Assembly (NCBI GenBank): GCA_963281255.1 | Contig: OY725500.1 | Span: 2,475,184-2,539,183 of the forward strand | Direction of reading: 5' to 3' | DNA: 64,000 nucleotides | From: Aphrocallistes beatrix | Lineage: Eukaryota > Porifera > Hexactinellida > Sceptrulophora > Aphrocallistidae | Part shown: positions 1-11,211 of the stretch, in pieces | How the letters are laid out: each line of letters starts with the position of its first letter | Numbering within the stretch: position 1 is the first letter of the stretch | Translations under genes and position numbers: made by a program | Notes under the pieces: model-generated | Database searches by the model: none | Told to the model about the DNA's origin: nothing | The model's input: only the letters and a program-made list of their open reading frames with translations

Positions 1-753
1 ACAACCTTGGTTGGAATGTCTATACATTCCTCAGTTGCTATGGAAACAAAAAATTACATGTTTAAGCCATAACTCGAAAAGTATAGATCGTAGACACTAA
101 AAAATTATACCATTTGGTCCGTAATCTTCCTATTTGAGAATAATACTAGTCACATGTCTATTTTCAATATGTTATGAGTTATCTAGGATTTTGTCACATC
201 TCATTACTTTTCTATAGATCGTGATAAAATCCTAGATAACTCAGAACTTATTGAAAATTGACATGTGAATAGTATTATTCTCATATATAAAGTAATAGAT
301 TATGGTTTAAATGGTATACTTTCTTAGTGTCTACGATCTATACTTTTCGAGTTATGGCTTAAACATATAATTTTTTGTTTCCATAGCAACTGAGGAATGC
401 ATAGACATTCCAACTAACATTTTCAGATTTTTGGCTTGAGGTCTTCCTATTGTTGCTCTATCAAAAAATCAAGCATTAGAAATGCAGATAACGATGTTTA
501 ATATGAGCTGGAACGGCAACATTTTCCGTTCTAAAAAGACCCCATTGCGCAATCACATGATGACATATCAAATTTTTGACAGCGGAATTGGATACTCTGA
601 TACAATGTTTGTATATGGTAATGATACATTTCAAATGTCTATCGGAAGCGGTTTTTGATTTATCGGTCTAATTAAATTTTGACTTTGTTAAAACTGGATT
701 CATATTTTTACTATGATTCGGCAGCATGTATAGCCGTGTTATAGTAGGCCATG
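1..753. mobile_element. P-type foldback element, cut by window start
   Basis: Bases 1-205 and about 225-420 are inverted copies of each other (both contain a TGCTATGGAAAC / GTTTCCATAGCA motif and a TCGTAGACACTAA-type motif). The sequence then continues into an outer right arm that ends with GGCCATG at 753. Arm order and the GCGCAATCA..ATGATGAC block match the full copy at 6068-7126, so this is the same family with its left end outside the window. No coding capacity is seen. Confidence 0.7.
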
Positions 754-845
754 AGACGAGTTAAATATACAAATATAACTATAGCAGTCTATATTCTCCC
801 TTTTAGTCTCTCATTCCTCTCCAGGCGAAGTGGCCTGACAATCAT

Positions 846-930
846 ATATTAAAACCCTAGGATTTTTTTCCCATATGTTTGTCCGAATTGATTGAAGGAT
901 TGGCAAGTCGTAAAGATACGAAAATTGGCA
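846..930 (+). repeat. R2 dispersed repeat, copy 1
   Basis: Shares the pattern ATTAAAAC..AGGATTTTTTT..TTTGTCCGAATTGATTGAAG..TTGGCAAGTCGTA with 10640-10725 and 27520-27604 (both reversed). The order TTAAAAC then AATTGATTGAAGAA also occurs at the 5' end of R1, so R2 may be a sister family. Confidence 0.55.
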
Positions 931-1439
931 TGTAGGTGTCAATGATGAATTACGATTAAGCTCTAATAATTTAGCTTGTAGTTGTACCTTCTACCGCATC
1001 CCTGGACCATTTAAGAGATTCAGATGGCCGGCCTTATAGACAGAAGGATACTACTACACCAGGCAAATTCGGATCCTGCGGAACTGGAAAAGATTAGCAA
1101 CAGATTGATACAGACTGGATTCCAATTTAAACTTATAAATATTGACGACATATTTTTCCCTCTATTAGACAAACTTTGAGGTTTTGTTTAGACTGTCCCA
1201 GTTATATTTGCTTCAGCTGACCTGGTCATCTCCATTAGACTACTTGCTCTGATTTTAACATTAATTAAGTATACGCATATATAGTCTATTTTTCACTTGT
1301 ATAATACTGAATCTATTCTTTAAGTATGTTCTGGCTTGGACTCGTCAGGTACGTTGCCTGTCCAACAATACCAAATGTTCAATAAGTCGATTAAAAGAAA
1401 TATCCTGATTTAAGATTAAGTTGAAATCAATAATTATAA
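931..1439. other. Unassigned DNA upstream of first visible PLC exon
   Basis: No reading frame, RNA gene or recognisable repeat is seen. It probably belongs to the intron preceding the exon at 3634. Exons of the PLC X-Y linker could be hidden here but none is recognisable. Confidence 0.4.
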
Positions 1440-1598
1440 CAACCCAAATGGAGAAATATCTAGATTTTGAGACAATCCTTGTTTCTTGAATTATATGCCA
1501 CAAAACTAAATACCTTGACTCGCTAAATAAATCAGTGTTATAACTATTATTTGGATGGGGAATTATGAGGTGTACTAATACTTTTGTTCAGGCAGTGT
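1440..1598. repeat. Right-arm fragment of palindromic MITE (CCTGAACAAAAG family)
   Basis: Matches the right half of the full copy at 3046-3525, including GACTCGCTAAATAAATCA and the terminal TTTTGTTCAGGCAGTG followed by TA. The left arm is missing. Confidence 0.6.
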
Positions 1599-1617
1599 AT
1601 ATATATATATATATATA

Positions 1618-2134
1618 TCCTTACTATTAAAACTCGATTATTGTATATTTATATATATATATATCTATCTGTAACGAATTGATTGAAGAAACTGCCGGGC
1701 GCAGAAGGCTGATTTTTGGCATGTGGGAGTCTTTTGGCTATGGCTCCAGTAAGTTCTGAGTTCAGAGCAAAATGTCGACTCATCATGGAATTATGACGTC
1801 ATTGTCACATTTTTAAAAGTTAAGCAACACAGTTATTCGGGCATAACTCAGCCATTATAGGAGATAGAAGGTTGAAATTTTAATAGAATCTGTATACTAA
1901 CATACCTCACATTGCGACTTTCATCAAAAAATGATGACTCATCACTTTGTTATGACGTCATCATTACGCATCAAAAAATTTAAAATTTACAAATTTTGAT
2001 TTTTCGAGTGAAATCGATTTTAACTAAGATGGACATATTTAGAGATGTTATCTCCATTATAATTAACCAATGTGACCCCAGGCGGACACGAAGTGTCCGC
2101 CAGCCGCGCAGCGCAAGCAAGCGAAGCGCGCTTG
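1618..2134 (+). mobile_element. R1 Helitron-like element, full copy
   Basis: Begins TCCTTACTATTAAAACTC, is followed by a TA-rich tract, then ACGAATTGATTGAAGAAACT, two TGACGTCA palindromes (1794-1801, 1953-1960), and a GC-rich 3' end. That end has a GGCGGACAC/GTGTCCGCC hairpin and closes with GCGCTTG. It is flanked by A on the left and T on the right, without target duplication. It encodes nothing convincing, so it would be non-autonomous. The 3' GC-rich hairpins contrast sharply with the AT-rich surroundings. Confidence 0.8.
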
Positions 2135-2144
2135 TATATATATA

Positions 2145-2260
2145 TAACGAATCGATTGAAGAAACTGCCAGGCACAGAGAACATACATCTATCATCAAAA
2201 AATGATGGCTCATCACTCTGTTATGACGCCATCATTATGCGTTATTACAAGTATGTACTT
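2145..2260 (+). repeat. R1 fragment, internally deleted
   Basis: Resumes R1 at AACGAATCGATTGAAGAAAC directly after the full copy, then jumps to the ATGATGGCTCATCAC / TGACGCCATCATTA portion. An internal deletion is the simplest reading. Confidence 0.6.
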
Positions 2261-2345
2261 CGTTAAAAGGCATTTTTGAAACACCAACAGCGATAATTTT
2301 GAAGTGGATACCGGAGAATCTATTTGTGCTGAGGTGCTTTTTAGT

Positions 2346-2640
2346 TCTATACACTACCCGGACAAAGGTATTTGTACACTTCATTATTCTACATATATTT
2401 ATTACTAAAATGGGTATATTCATAAAGGTCAAAACTTCTAAATGGTAAGTGATACTACTGATTGGATTCTAGATCTGAGCATTCGAATTAATTATTGTAA
2501 AATATTTCTAATCAATTATTAATTCTCAATGTTTTAAATCATCAATCATTGCCACTTCTTGTACCACAGATTGATAATTTACTTATTGGGTTGAGCAATT
2601 AATAGAAATCTTCAAATTTACTAATTCGAGTATGGAGATT
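2346..2640. repeat. MITE fragment related to the element at 49099
   Basis: Starts CACTACCCGGACAAAGGTAT and contains ACTAAAATGGGTATATTCAT, both matching arms of the palindromic element at 49099-50121. Only part of one arm is recognisable. Confidence 0.45.
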
Positions 2641-3045
2641 TTTAAATCGGGCACTTTGCTATCTCTTAGAGTTTTTCTTTTTCTCATTAAGTGTCCACTG
2701 TCTCAGTTGTAACAATATTTTTTCAAGTTTTCCACTTTATAGTTCCCGGAATTGTCCAGGTTTCCTAATACTTAACATAATCTACTTTACTACTTTATAT
2801 TCGTTAGCTTTTATTATTTGGAGCTAGATAACAAGGCATAATGCACAAAGTTCTCATTATGCGTAGTTTATGCATGTAACCTATCTGAGTAGCTTTTTCC
2901 CGACACACTTTATCGATTGTCATCTACTTTTCTATCTATTTTCAACAAATTCTTGACTAGATAGAAATCAGTGCATTTACTTCATAAGAAGCTACAGTTA
3001 TTTGTATTACTACCTATGCAATACAATAATATATATGCAATTATA
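2641..3045. other. Unassigned AT-rich DNA
   Basis: Nothing recognisable apart from AT-rich sequence between two MITE copies. Confidence 0.4.
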
Positions 3046-3525
3046 CGCTTCCTGAACAAAAGTATTCGTACACCCCATAATTCCCCATACAAATAGTTAT
3101 AATACTGATTTATTTAGCGAGTCAAGATATTTAATTGGTAAGAGATACGCTTAATTTAACTTCAAATTCGAATTCTCCATTTTCGAATTACTCACTTTTT
3201 AATCTTTCAACTTGTTTGCACTCCCACAAGGTTAAAAATGTTCAAACTGTGCCACCTCATACCACCAATGCCATCATATACAATGTTGATCACTCGCGAC
3301 ATGTGGCATAGGAAAGCAAATGCTGAAAATACTTAACCTTGAAGAAGAGTAATAAAGTTGGAAACTTATAAAGTGAGTAATTTGAATTTGGAGAAATTGA
3401 ATTTGAAGTCAAATTAGGTGTATATCTCTAACAAATTAAATATTCTTGAAACGCTAAATAAATCAATATTATAACTATTTGTATGGGGAATTATGGAGTG
3501 TACGAATACTTTTGTTCAGGCAGTG
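3046..3525. mobile_element. Palindromic TA-inserted MITE
   Basis: Inverted ends around CCTGAACAAAAGTATTCGTA and its complement ending GTTCAGGCAGTG at 3525 are flanked by TA on both sides (3044-3045, 3526-3527). Most of the 480 bp is an imperfect palindrome. There is no transposase. TA duplication and ends suggest mobilisation by a Tc1/mariner enzyme. Confidence 0.75.
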
Positions 3526-3633
3526 TATTATACATTGTTGTGTCTATATTCTCTAATTATCCCCATTTACTGTGCATTACCCTCGTTAGTGAGCGATTAG
3601 ATTAAACAAATTGTTAGATTGATCTTTTTTTAG

Positions 3634-3813
3634 CTAAATGCTACAGAATGTCGTCTTTCAGTGAATCGAAGACAGAATCATTTATTAATAAAGAAAATTG
3701 GAAGTTGATTGAGTATAATAAGCGTCAAATTGGAAGAATATACCCTAAAGGCTCAAGAATCGATTCCTCCAACTATAATCCTGTTCCAATGTGGTTCCAT
3801 GGATGTCAAATAG
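3634..3813 (+). CDS. PLC exon A: start of the Y catalytic half
   Basis: Encodes the start of the Y half of the barrel of phosphoinositide-specific phospholipase C, which splits PIP2 into diacylglycerol and IP3 at the membrane. Visible motifs are MSSFSESK, then GRIYPKGSRIDSSNYNP, then MWFHGCQI. The Ser of SSF and the Arg and Tyr of RIY correspond to residues that contact the inositol phosphates in PLC-delta1, so the copy looks active. The acceptor is TTTTTTTAG ending at 3633 and the donor is GTAGGT at 3814. The exon ends in phase 1 (ATA G), and joining to 21597 gives GCQIVALNYQT, exactly the family pattern. The X domain and regulatory N-terminus are not in the window. Subtype (delta, eta or other) is uncertain. 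Confidence 0.9.
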
Positions 3814-5049
3814 GTAGGTTATGTACAATAAAACATCTAATTTGGCTGTTATTTTCGATTATTTTATAAAATATTATTATATTATTTAAGGTCCAATTCC
3901 ACTTATCCTTAAAACTACACTATGTGCACTAAGAAACAGAATCACATTTTGGCTATATCACTTTTAGGAATTATCATATGATGTACCACAGGGATAGAAC
4001 TGGGAATAAAAAGTTGTGCGAATTTTGTTTCCAACCGTTTCCTTGCTGCTTTATTTTACGTATTTTATTGCATAACATAATTGTATAGACTTAATTCTTT
4101 GATGATGACTTTTCATGATATTCTAATTTGCTAAATACATATTATATGTAAACGAGTAAGAAGTTGGCAATGAATTCAATTTTAAAAACCATTTTCACTT
4201 CAATCACATATTTAACCCACTTCCCGTTAGTTAGAGGTCTAAACTTGATATCATTTGAAAGTACAGGGTTGGTGGATTATTTTTCAGATTTTTCTAAATA
4301 TGCCTGATGACTTAGCATGAAGTCATTAAAAAAACGACCATGTCGAACATAATATGCAATTAAAATACTTTATCCTTATTATTTCAATCTCTAAAGTGTG
4401 TAGTTATAAATTCTCGACTCGATCATCAAGCTAAAGTAATATACAATGTATAAGCTTGTACTAGTAAATTGTGACCGCGATAGGGTGTGTGTTCAACTAT
4501 TGATCGCACTTGTACTTTTCGTTGTAATTCCTAAACTTAAGTCATTTAAATTCCTGGCACTAAGAACATCATGTAGGAAATGGATTGAGATCGTTTTTTG
4601 GAATGTAGTTGTGTAATGATTTTGAATCATCACCCCTAAATCAAGAAATCTGTTGTTTTGAGCTCAGTCAGCTTTTAGAATAATCTAATTTAGCATTAAT
4701 CTTATCAATGCCTTACGAAGTTTACTTGCCAGGAAGTTATCCAAATGCTTTGTTGGGGTTGATGATTTGAAGAGAAGATTCTAAGATTAGAATATTGCTA
4801 TTAACTTTTAGAAATCTTCAAATGTGTATTTAAATGAATACCTTAACTGGATGCGAAGGAAGCTGCTTTTCTTGACTGCCTTATAAAATTACGATTAGTT
4901 TTCAACCAATCATCCATCAAGAAAAGTTGTATCTTTCTAAATATACAAGTATTATATTTTATTCGAAGTTGTAATTTATCGAGTTAACTAATATTGCAAT
5001 GGTGAAGTAAAAAAACTATATAAACTAACCAAAAAAATTCTGCAGTAAC
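3814..5049. other. PLC intron, unassigned portion
   Basis: First 1.2 kb of the 17.8 kb intron. I see no open frame of note, no repeat matching others in the window and no RNA gene. Confidence 0.45.
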
Positions 5050-5691
5050 TAGATCTTCAAATTTGAACATGTTTGATGTTCAAAGGACTACTTCCTATTG
5101 GAGGATAATACAACATGAACTTCTAAATTCAACGAGTATTATATATGGTTTGATTTTTAAAATTTTACCAAAATACAAAATTGTCGCATAACTCTAGAGT
5201 CTGTGAATTTAGAAGTTTAAATTGTATCATTACCTAATATGAGTAGCCAATTGCCTATCAAATACGATCAAATTTGAAGAGCTAATTATTACAGTTTGAA
5301 AGAGATAGCTCTAACTAATCAAAATGCTTTACCATAGCAACGTAGGAATGTATCAACATTCCATTTAAAAATTCTAATTTGTCAAATCAACTAGTACTTA
5401 TCTTCTACCCAAACATTATACCTTAATAACATTCAGAAATAGGCTTAAAACAGCTTAGAAAATCGCCAAAATCGTGCTTAAAATGACCTGTTGCGCAATG
5501 ATATGATGACTAATCGAAATTTTGACAACGAATATATGTACTTTGATGCCATGTTTATAGTATATGCTGGTATTACATTCTTAATACCTATTCAGCATGG
5601 GTAACGATTTTAGCATAATCGTGTATTAATCAATTCGGCTATTACTGCATCCTTGGTTATTTAATTGTGATGCATTTTTAGAGTGGCTATG
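5050..5691. mobile_element. P-type foldback element, left end lost
   Basis: From TCTTCAAATTTGAACATG onward the sequence follows the copy at 6068-7126: inner left arm, spacer, full right arm with TGACCTGTTGCGCAATGATA, and terminus GTGGCTATG at 5691. The outer left arm is missing, so no target duplication can be tested. Confidence 0.7.
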
Positions 5692-6060
5692 GAATAGTCA
5701 TATGAATAAATAATCAATCGCCTAACTTGTTCAGTTATTTCCCACAGTTATATCCTCCTTGAGCATATTTGATTGTCCGTTCTGGCCTATAAAATGTCTG
5801 ATGTGGGAAATTAATTGGCCAACTTGTGCAATTATATATTTCAGACACAAAAATGAATATCTAATTATGCCTTAGTCAGTTGGACTCTAATCGGAAGGAA
5901 GTCAATCCTTCCTCCAATTAAATGATTGGATATTCAATGCTTGGATCTGAAACTTATCAAACTTTTCAGAATAATTAATGACCGACACCAGGCATTTCAT
6001 TTTCAAGAGGGAATAAATTCCTTCTTTTGAATGTGATTCATATTCTTTCGACAAATCAAG
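5692..6060. other. DNA between two P-type foldback copies
   Basis: No gene is seen. A weak inverted repeat (TTATTTCCCACAG / TGTGGGAAATTAATT, 5737-5816) is present. Otherwise unassigned. Confidence 0.35.
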
Positions 6061-6067
6061 CCCTAAC

Positions 6068-7126
6068 CATAGCCTACTCTAATAATGCCTCACAGTAGAC
6101 TGAAAATCATGGACTAGGGATGAAGTAATAGCCGAATGGATTAATACACGATTAGCCTGAAATCATTAACCATGCAGAATAGCCATTAAGAATGTATTAC
6201 CAGCATATATAAACATGGTATCAAAGTACATATATCCGTTGGAAAAATTTCGATTAGTCATCATATCATTGCGCAACAGGTCATTCTAAGGACAATTTTA
6301 GCGATTTTCTAAGCTGTTTTAGCCCTATTTCTAAATGGTATTAAGGTGTGATTTTTGTGTTGAACCAAGATTAGTATGAGTTGATTTGAAAAATTTAGAA
6401 TTTTTCGATGGAATGTTGTTACATTCCTGCGTTGCTATGGTAAAGCATTTTAGTCAGTTTGGGCCATATCCTGCAAACTGTAGGAACTAGGTCTTCAAAT
6501 TTGATTTTATTTGATAGGCAATGGCCTACTTCCTATTAGGTAATAATACAACTTGAACTTCTAAATTCAACGAGTTTTGAGTTATGGGTCGATTTTAAGA
6601 ATGTGGCCAAAACACTAAATTGTCTCATAACTCTATAGTCTGCGAATTTAGAAGTTTAAATTGTATTATTACCTAAAAGGAAGTAGCCAATTGCCTATCA
6701 AATAAAATCAAATTTGAAGACCTAGTTCCTACAGTTTGCAGGATATGGCCCAAACTGACTAAAATGCTTTACCATTGCAACGCAGGGATGTAACAACATT
6801 CCATTGAAAAATTTTTCAAATCAACTCGTACTAATCTTGGTTCTACACAAAAATCACACCTTAATACCATTTAGAAATAGGGTTAAAATAGCTTAGAAAA
6901 TTGCCAAAATCGTGCTTAAAATGACCTGTTGCGCAATGATATGATGACGAATCGAAATTTTGACAACGGATATATGTTATTTGATGCCATGTTTATATAT
7001 GCTGGTAATACATTCTTAATGCCTATCCTACATGGTTGACGACATTAGGCTAATCGTGTATTAATCCATTCGGCTATTACCGCATCCTTGGTTATTTACT
7101 GTGAGGCATTATTAGAGTAGGCTATG
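6068..7126. mobile_element. P-type foldback element, complete, 7-bp TSD
   Basis: Starts CATAGCCTACTCTAATAATG and ends with the complement TTAGAGTAGGCTATG. Two roughly 500-bp arms form one long palindrome around a short centre near 6590-6620. It is flanked by a perfect 7-bp duplication CCCTAAC at 6061-6067 and 7127-7133. It has no coding capacity. The same terminal motif and 7-bp duplication occur on the THAP-bearing element at 45800-48828, which places this non-autonomous family in the P superfamily. Confidence 0.85.
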
Positions 7127-7277
7127 CCCTAACTTTGAAAATAATTGCCATTTGGCAAGTATCCCAAAAAATACCCAATTATCAATGTTCAATAATATTG
7201 CAGCCGCAGAAATCTCTAAATCGGCCCCCAAATCCCTGACGTGCCATTCTAGACCTATTTAAAATTGAGGTACATTC

Positions 7278-7825
7278 CTATAATAAGACTAGATAGATAG
7301 TTTTAGAAGTAAGATATCTTGTACAATTGTTTCTCAAAGAATTATTTATATTCGACATTATTATTTGCCTAAGTTGGAAATGAATTTCTTGTGACCTGGT
7401 AAATATCTGTGAGAGTGCACAGAATAAACAATTACCATCTCCAATTGTGGTTTCCATTTTTGTCGAATACGATGGATGCTTCAAGTTCAAATCAAGGTAC
7501 TTTAAATCGTTAACGTTATAAACATATTTTAACCCATATATTGCTTCTATTTGTTTCTACGAAACTGTATCTATTGGATGAAAACAAGGTATTTTATAAG
7601 ATTTTGTGCTAATATAAATCACATTATTTTCATAATTACAATTATCTTGATCCTTTTTGTTATTATATCTTCAAATCTGTTGGAGTCTGCCTCTTTTATA
7701 TTTTTATTGACTGGCAGTTTTTCAAAAATTTTAAGAGGCTCAGTATATTTAGTTACATCACAATTTTTTAAATGACATTCCTTGCCGATTTTCGTTTTTC
7801 TACACTTCCTTGCATTCATAATCAT
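7278..7825 (-). pseudogene. OTU-type cysteine protease fragment, probably transposon-derived
   Basis: The minus strand encodes METTIGDGNCLFCALSQIF, the catalytic Asp/Cys box of OTU proteases (consensus DGNCLFRA), preceded by a Lys-rich open stretch up to 7825 (MNARKCRKTKIGKECHLKNC). A stop and frame changes lie between the two stretches. No His box is found downstream; a P-type element occupies 6068-7126, just beyond the 3' side. OTU domains are known C-terminal parts of Ginger1 and other transposon proteins, so a decayed transposon ORF is more likely than a host deubiquitinase. The fragment is short and inactive as it stands. Confidence 0.6.
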
Positions 7826-7925
7826 CAGGGATTGCTCTCTTTGGTTTTCAAGAAGAGTGAATAACTTTTTCGAAACTGACTTAAATCCAAAGCAAAATGC
7901 TGATATTATACCCTTTAATCCTAGA

Positions 7926-8033
7926 TTATCGAAAACTCGCGATATCGCGGATGTCTCCTGCCATTTTCAATGGGAAAGAAGCCATAAAGTTGTAACACTG
8001 TAGTACATTTCGGTAGTCTTAGGTTAAATGTGG
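7926..8033 (+). repeat. D1 dispersed 110-bp repeat, copy 1
   Basis: Contains CGCGATATCGCGGATGTCTC, CCATTTTCAATGGGAAAGAA and GGTAGTCTTAGGTT. Close copies are at 38497-38620 (reversed) and 53103-53213. Class unknown. Confidence 0.6.
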
Positions 8034-8747
8034 GGACAATGTCCTGATAAAATCTCCTGGTCTAAATTTAGCGCAAGTTTCATTATTGTATGTTTCAAAA
8101 TTCTATTCCAGTTTTCTACTACCGCAATATTCCGCATGAAGAATCATTTTTTAAGCGTTTTGAACTGAAGATCGCTCCTTAATGACAGTATCGGCGAGTA
8201 AGTAAATGTTCGACCATCGTTGGATAATAAAAACAAGCGCACTTCGCTTGCTTGCGCTGCGCGGCTGGCGGACACTTTGTGTCCGCCGGAGGCGCCCGAG
8301 GCGCCCAAAGGGCGCCTCCGGTCACATTGATTAATTAAAAGGGAGATGACATCTCTAAATACGTCTGTCTTACTTTAATAATCGATATCGCTCGAAAAAT
8401 CACCAAATACATGTATATCAATTTTTAAAATTTTGATGCGTCATGATGACGTCATAACAGAGTGATGAGCCATCATTTTTTGATGATAATTGTGAAGAAT
8501 ATTAATATACATATTTTATTAAAATTTCAGCCTTCTATCACTTAAAATGGCTGAGTTATGGTCGATGAACTAAAATTTCTATTTATAAAAAAGGTGACAA
8601 TGACGTCATAATTCCATGATGTGTCGACATTTTGGTCTGAACTCAGAACTTAGTGGAAGCATTGCCAAAAGACTCTCACATGCCAAAAATCAGCTTTCTG
8701 CGCCTTGCAGTTTCTTCAATCATTCGTTACAGTGATATATATATATA

Positions 8748-9981
8748 CAGGGTGCGGCATAAGTTCTGTCAAATTTTTAAGTATTCGTAGTTCTTGATAG
8801 CTTTACAGTATAGCAATATTTAACTACCCATAAGATACTCTACTGTATACTTTTCAATGTCAATTAGTGCCTAGTTCTGTAGTTAGCTCTATACTGATAT
8901 ATTGCAATGACAGAGATACGCTCTACTATTATTAGCCTATTCATGGCTGGAAATTCGAATGGTGAAATTTTTAGAATTCTGAAAACCCAAAATGTTGGGA
9001 GGAGGCTTATCCATCGCACTATTCAGAGTTTCAAAGATACAGGGACTGTACAAGACAGATCCTCGGCGTTCCATCAGGAAAATGGCTCAAGATTTCCAAA
9101 TAAGTGATATATCACTAAGGAGAGTGATTCACGATGATCTGGGCCTTAAGGCTTAGAAGAAAAAAGGTGCACATGCTTACCACAGCTATGCAGCAAAAAT
9201 CGGTCGATAGAAGCAGAGCACTGTTATCGCGTGCCACACCTGAGGTTTTGAACAATATTTTATTCTCTGACGAAAAATTATTCATGATCGAGCAAGCTTC
9301 CAACTCCCAAAACGACAGAATCCTTTCACCCAGTGTTAAAGACATCCCCAAAAATCTTAGATTTGTTCCTCGATGCCAAAAGCCAGCTTCTGTGATGGTC
9401 TGGGCGGGAATTTCCGCTGATTCACGAACGGACCTCATTTTTGTCCCGGAAGGGGTGAAAATAAATGCAAAAACTTACCGAGAACTTATTCTAGATGCGG
9501 AATTCAAAAACGCAGGTTCTAGACTTTTTAATAATAACAATTGGACCTTCCAGCAAGATGGCGCACCGGCACACACCGCTAATATCACTCAGCAATGGTT
9601 TCGGGACCAAAAAATCGATTTTGTTTCTAAGCTGGAATGGCCGCCATCAAGCCCGGACCTTAACCCCATGGACTATTGTGTGTGGTCCATTCTAGAGGAG
9701 AAGGCCTGAGCTAAATCTCATACCAACATCAGGTTTCTGAAAGCTTCACTTCAACGTGAATGGCAAAAAATCCCCCAGGACCTCTTGCGGCGTTCCGTTC
9801 ATCAGTTTCCATCACGTCTTAAGGCTGTAATTCAAAAGAAAGGAGGGTATATTGAATAATTCTATTTGTATTCTTTTAAGTATTGTTATAGTAGTAAACG
9901 TGTGTAATTTTAAGGCTATTAGTTGAGTTTTTGTCAAAATATATTGAATTCCGTATTGGACAGAACTTTTGCCGCACCCTG
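8748..9981 (+). mobile_element. DD37D (maT-like) Tc1/mariner transposon
   Basis: Terminal inverted repeats CAGGGTGCGGCATAAGTTCT and complement, with TA on both sides (8746-8747, 9982-9983). It is 1,234 bp, a normal length for the superfamily, and contains the transposase remnant at 8907-9859. Confidence 0.85.
8907..9859 (+). pseudogene. DD37D transposase, frameshifted
   Basis: Codes for a cut-and-paste transposase of the IS630-Tc1-mariner superfamily. The N-terminal helix-turn-helix part (8907-9105) begins MTEIRSTIISLF. The catalytic part continues in another frame from about 9134. The first Asp is in NILFSDEKLF, the second in FQQDGAPAHT, the third in SPDLNPMDYCVW. The second-to-third spacing is 37 residues and the third acid is Asp, not Glu, hence DD37D. 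Lesions are the frame change around 9045-9134 and an in-frame TGA after LEEKA near 9708. The tail QKKGGYIE then closes normally. Not functional as read. Confidence 0.85.
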
Positions 9982-10044
9982 TAGTATATACACACATACA
10001 CATTAATCGAGTTTTAATAGTAAGGTTTATTCTTTTGCGTAGAT

Positions 10045-10434
10045 TGCTTGGCTGGTGCAGTGGTTAGGGCGTTTGAATACCAAGACTTGGGTCACGGGTT
10101 CTAGCCTCTCTCTAGTCATTTGCATTTTACCCTCAATTATATTGCTTCGGGAATGTAATCTGAGCCTACACTCTTGCAGAATCTTAGTGAGCTGAAAGCA
10201 CTAAGGATGTTATCTCGTTTAAAGGTAAAGTTAGGTCAGGTGCTATCTGTCTTGCCTACTGTTAGCCAAGTTTTTCTCTGTAACACTCTAGCATATACAT
10301 ACAAACATGCCGCATACACTACAGTTAGCAACTATTAGTAGGTTTAGCACCTCACCCAGATTGTAAACCCCCTGAGAACATATTAGCATGGATTCGGGGG
10401 TATATACATCTATAAACCTTTTAACTTTAACTTT
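10045..10434 (+). mobile_element. tRNA-derived SINE, copy 1
   Basis: The 5' part has a Pol III A box (TGGTGCAGTGGTTAGGGCG) and a B box (GGGTTCTAGCC) about 35 bp apart, the layout of a tRNA-related promoter. The body is shared with 14158-14490, and the 3' end is a short CTTTAA tandem tail. It would be transcribed by Pol III and mobilised by a LINE. Confidence 0.75.
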
Positions 10435-10639
10435 AATCATACTTCTCTGCCTTATCAATTTCAATTATTTCTAGCTCATCTATTACTACACCCTTGATGT
10501 GACTATCAAGTATTGAAATCTTTTATGATATCTTGGTTCATAATAGGTTCAGATATTACTTGGAAAAGACACTTAAATATATTTGCTACGCCTTTAAACC
10601 TTACCAAATATAATTAGGAAAATTTCTAAAAATAATTTC

Positions 10640-10725
10640 ATATCTCTACGACTTGCCAATTCTTCAATTAAATCGGACAAACAAACAAAAAAATCCTAGC
10701 GTTTTATTATATAAGATTATTATGG
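10640..10725 (-). repeat. R2 dispersed repeat, copy 2
   Basis: Complement of the copy at 846-930: TACGACTTGCCAATTCTTCA, TCGGACAAAC, AAAAAATCCTAGCG, TTTTATTATATA in order. Confidence 0.55.
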
Positions 10726-10874
10726 TTAACATCAATTTTATATATCAGTGACCCAGTAGCATCCATGTGTAATACGATGGGATATGATTTGAAATAATTC
10801 ATACTCCAAGTTGTTCTTTATTAAACATGTGGATATCGAAAGGCTCTCGAACAAGATATTGTAGTATTATACCT

Positions 10875-11210
10875 CGAAAGTTTGCGGGTGTAATTTTTGA
10901 TGTGCAATGGTGACGTCATAACAAAGTGATTACTATCATTTTTTGATGATATTAATCATATTTTAAATATATTAATATACACATTCTATTAAAATTTTAG
11001 CCTTCTATAGCACCTAAAATGGCTGAGTTATAGTCGAAAAACTGAAATTTCTAATTATAAAAAAGGTAACAATGACGTCATAATTCCATGATGAGTCCAC
11101 ATTTTCGTCTGAGGTCAGAACGAGGTCAGAACTGGAGCCATAGCCAAAAGACATCAGCTTTCTGTGCCTGGCAGTTTTTTCAATCAATTCGTGATATATA
11201 TATATATATT
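10875..11210 (-). repeat. R1 fragment lacking its GC-rich end
   Basis: Follows reverse R1 from the TGACGTCATAACAAAGTGAT block through GGCTGAGTTATAGTCGAAAA to the (TA)n tract, where the foldback MITE at 11212 is inserted. Confidence 0.7.
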
Positions 11211-11211
11211 A

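Larger units (their letters stand above)
8234..10026 (-). mobile_element. R1 Helitron-like element split by a DD37D transposon
   Basis: Reverse-oriented R1: the 3' end CAAGCGCACTTCGCTTGC starts at 8234 and the 5' end TTTTAATAGTAAGG closes near 10026. The GC-rich end has paired hairpins (GGCGGAC.., AGGCGCCC AAAG GGCGCCT). The TA tract at about 8736-8747 was used as insertion site by the transposon at 8748-9981. Confidence 0.8.

Noticed and set aside
1980-2266. Open frames on both strands over the R1 3' half
   Set aside because: They overlap each other, recur only because R1 recurs, and their C-rich stretches are translations of the GC-rich hairpins.
10045-10120. A functional tRNA gene
   Set aside because: A and B boxes are present but the cloverleaf stems do not pair properly and the sequence continues into a SINE body with a second copy elsewhere.
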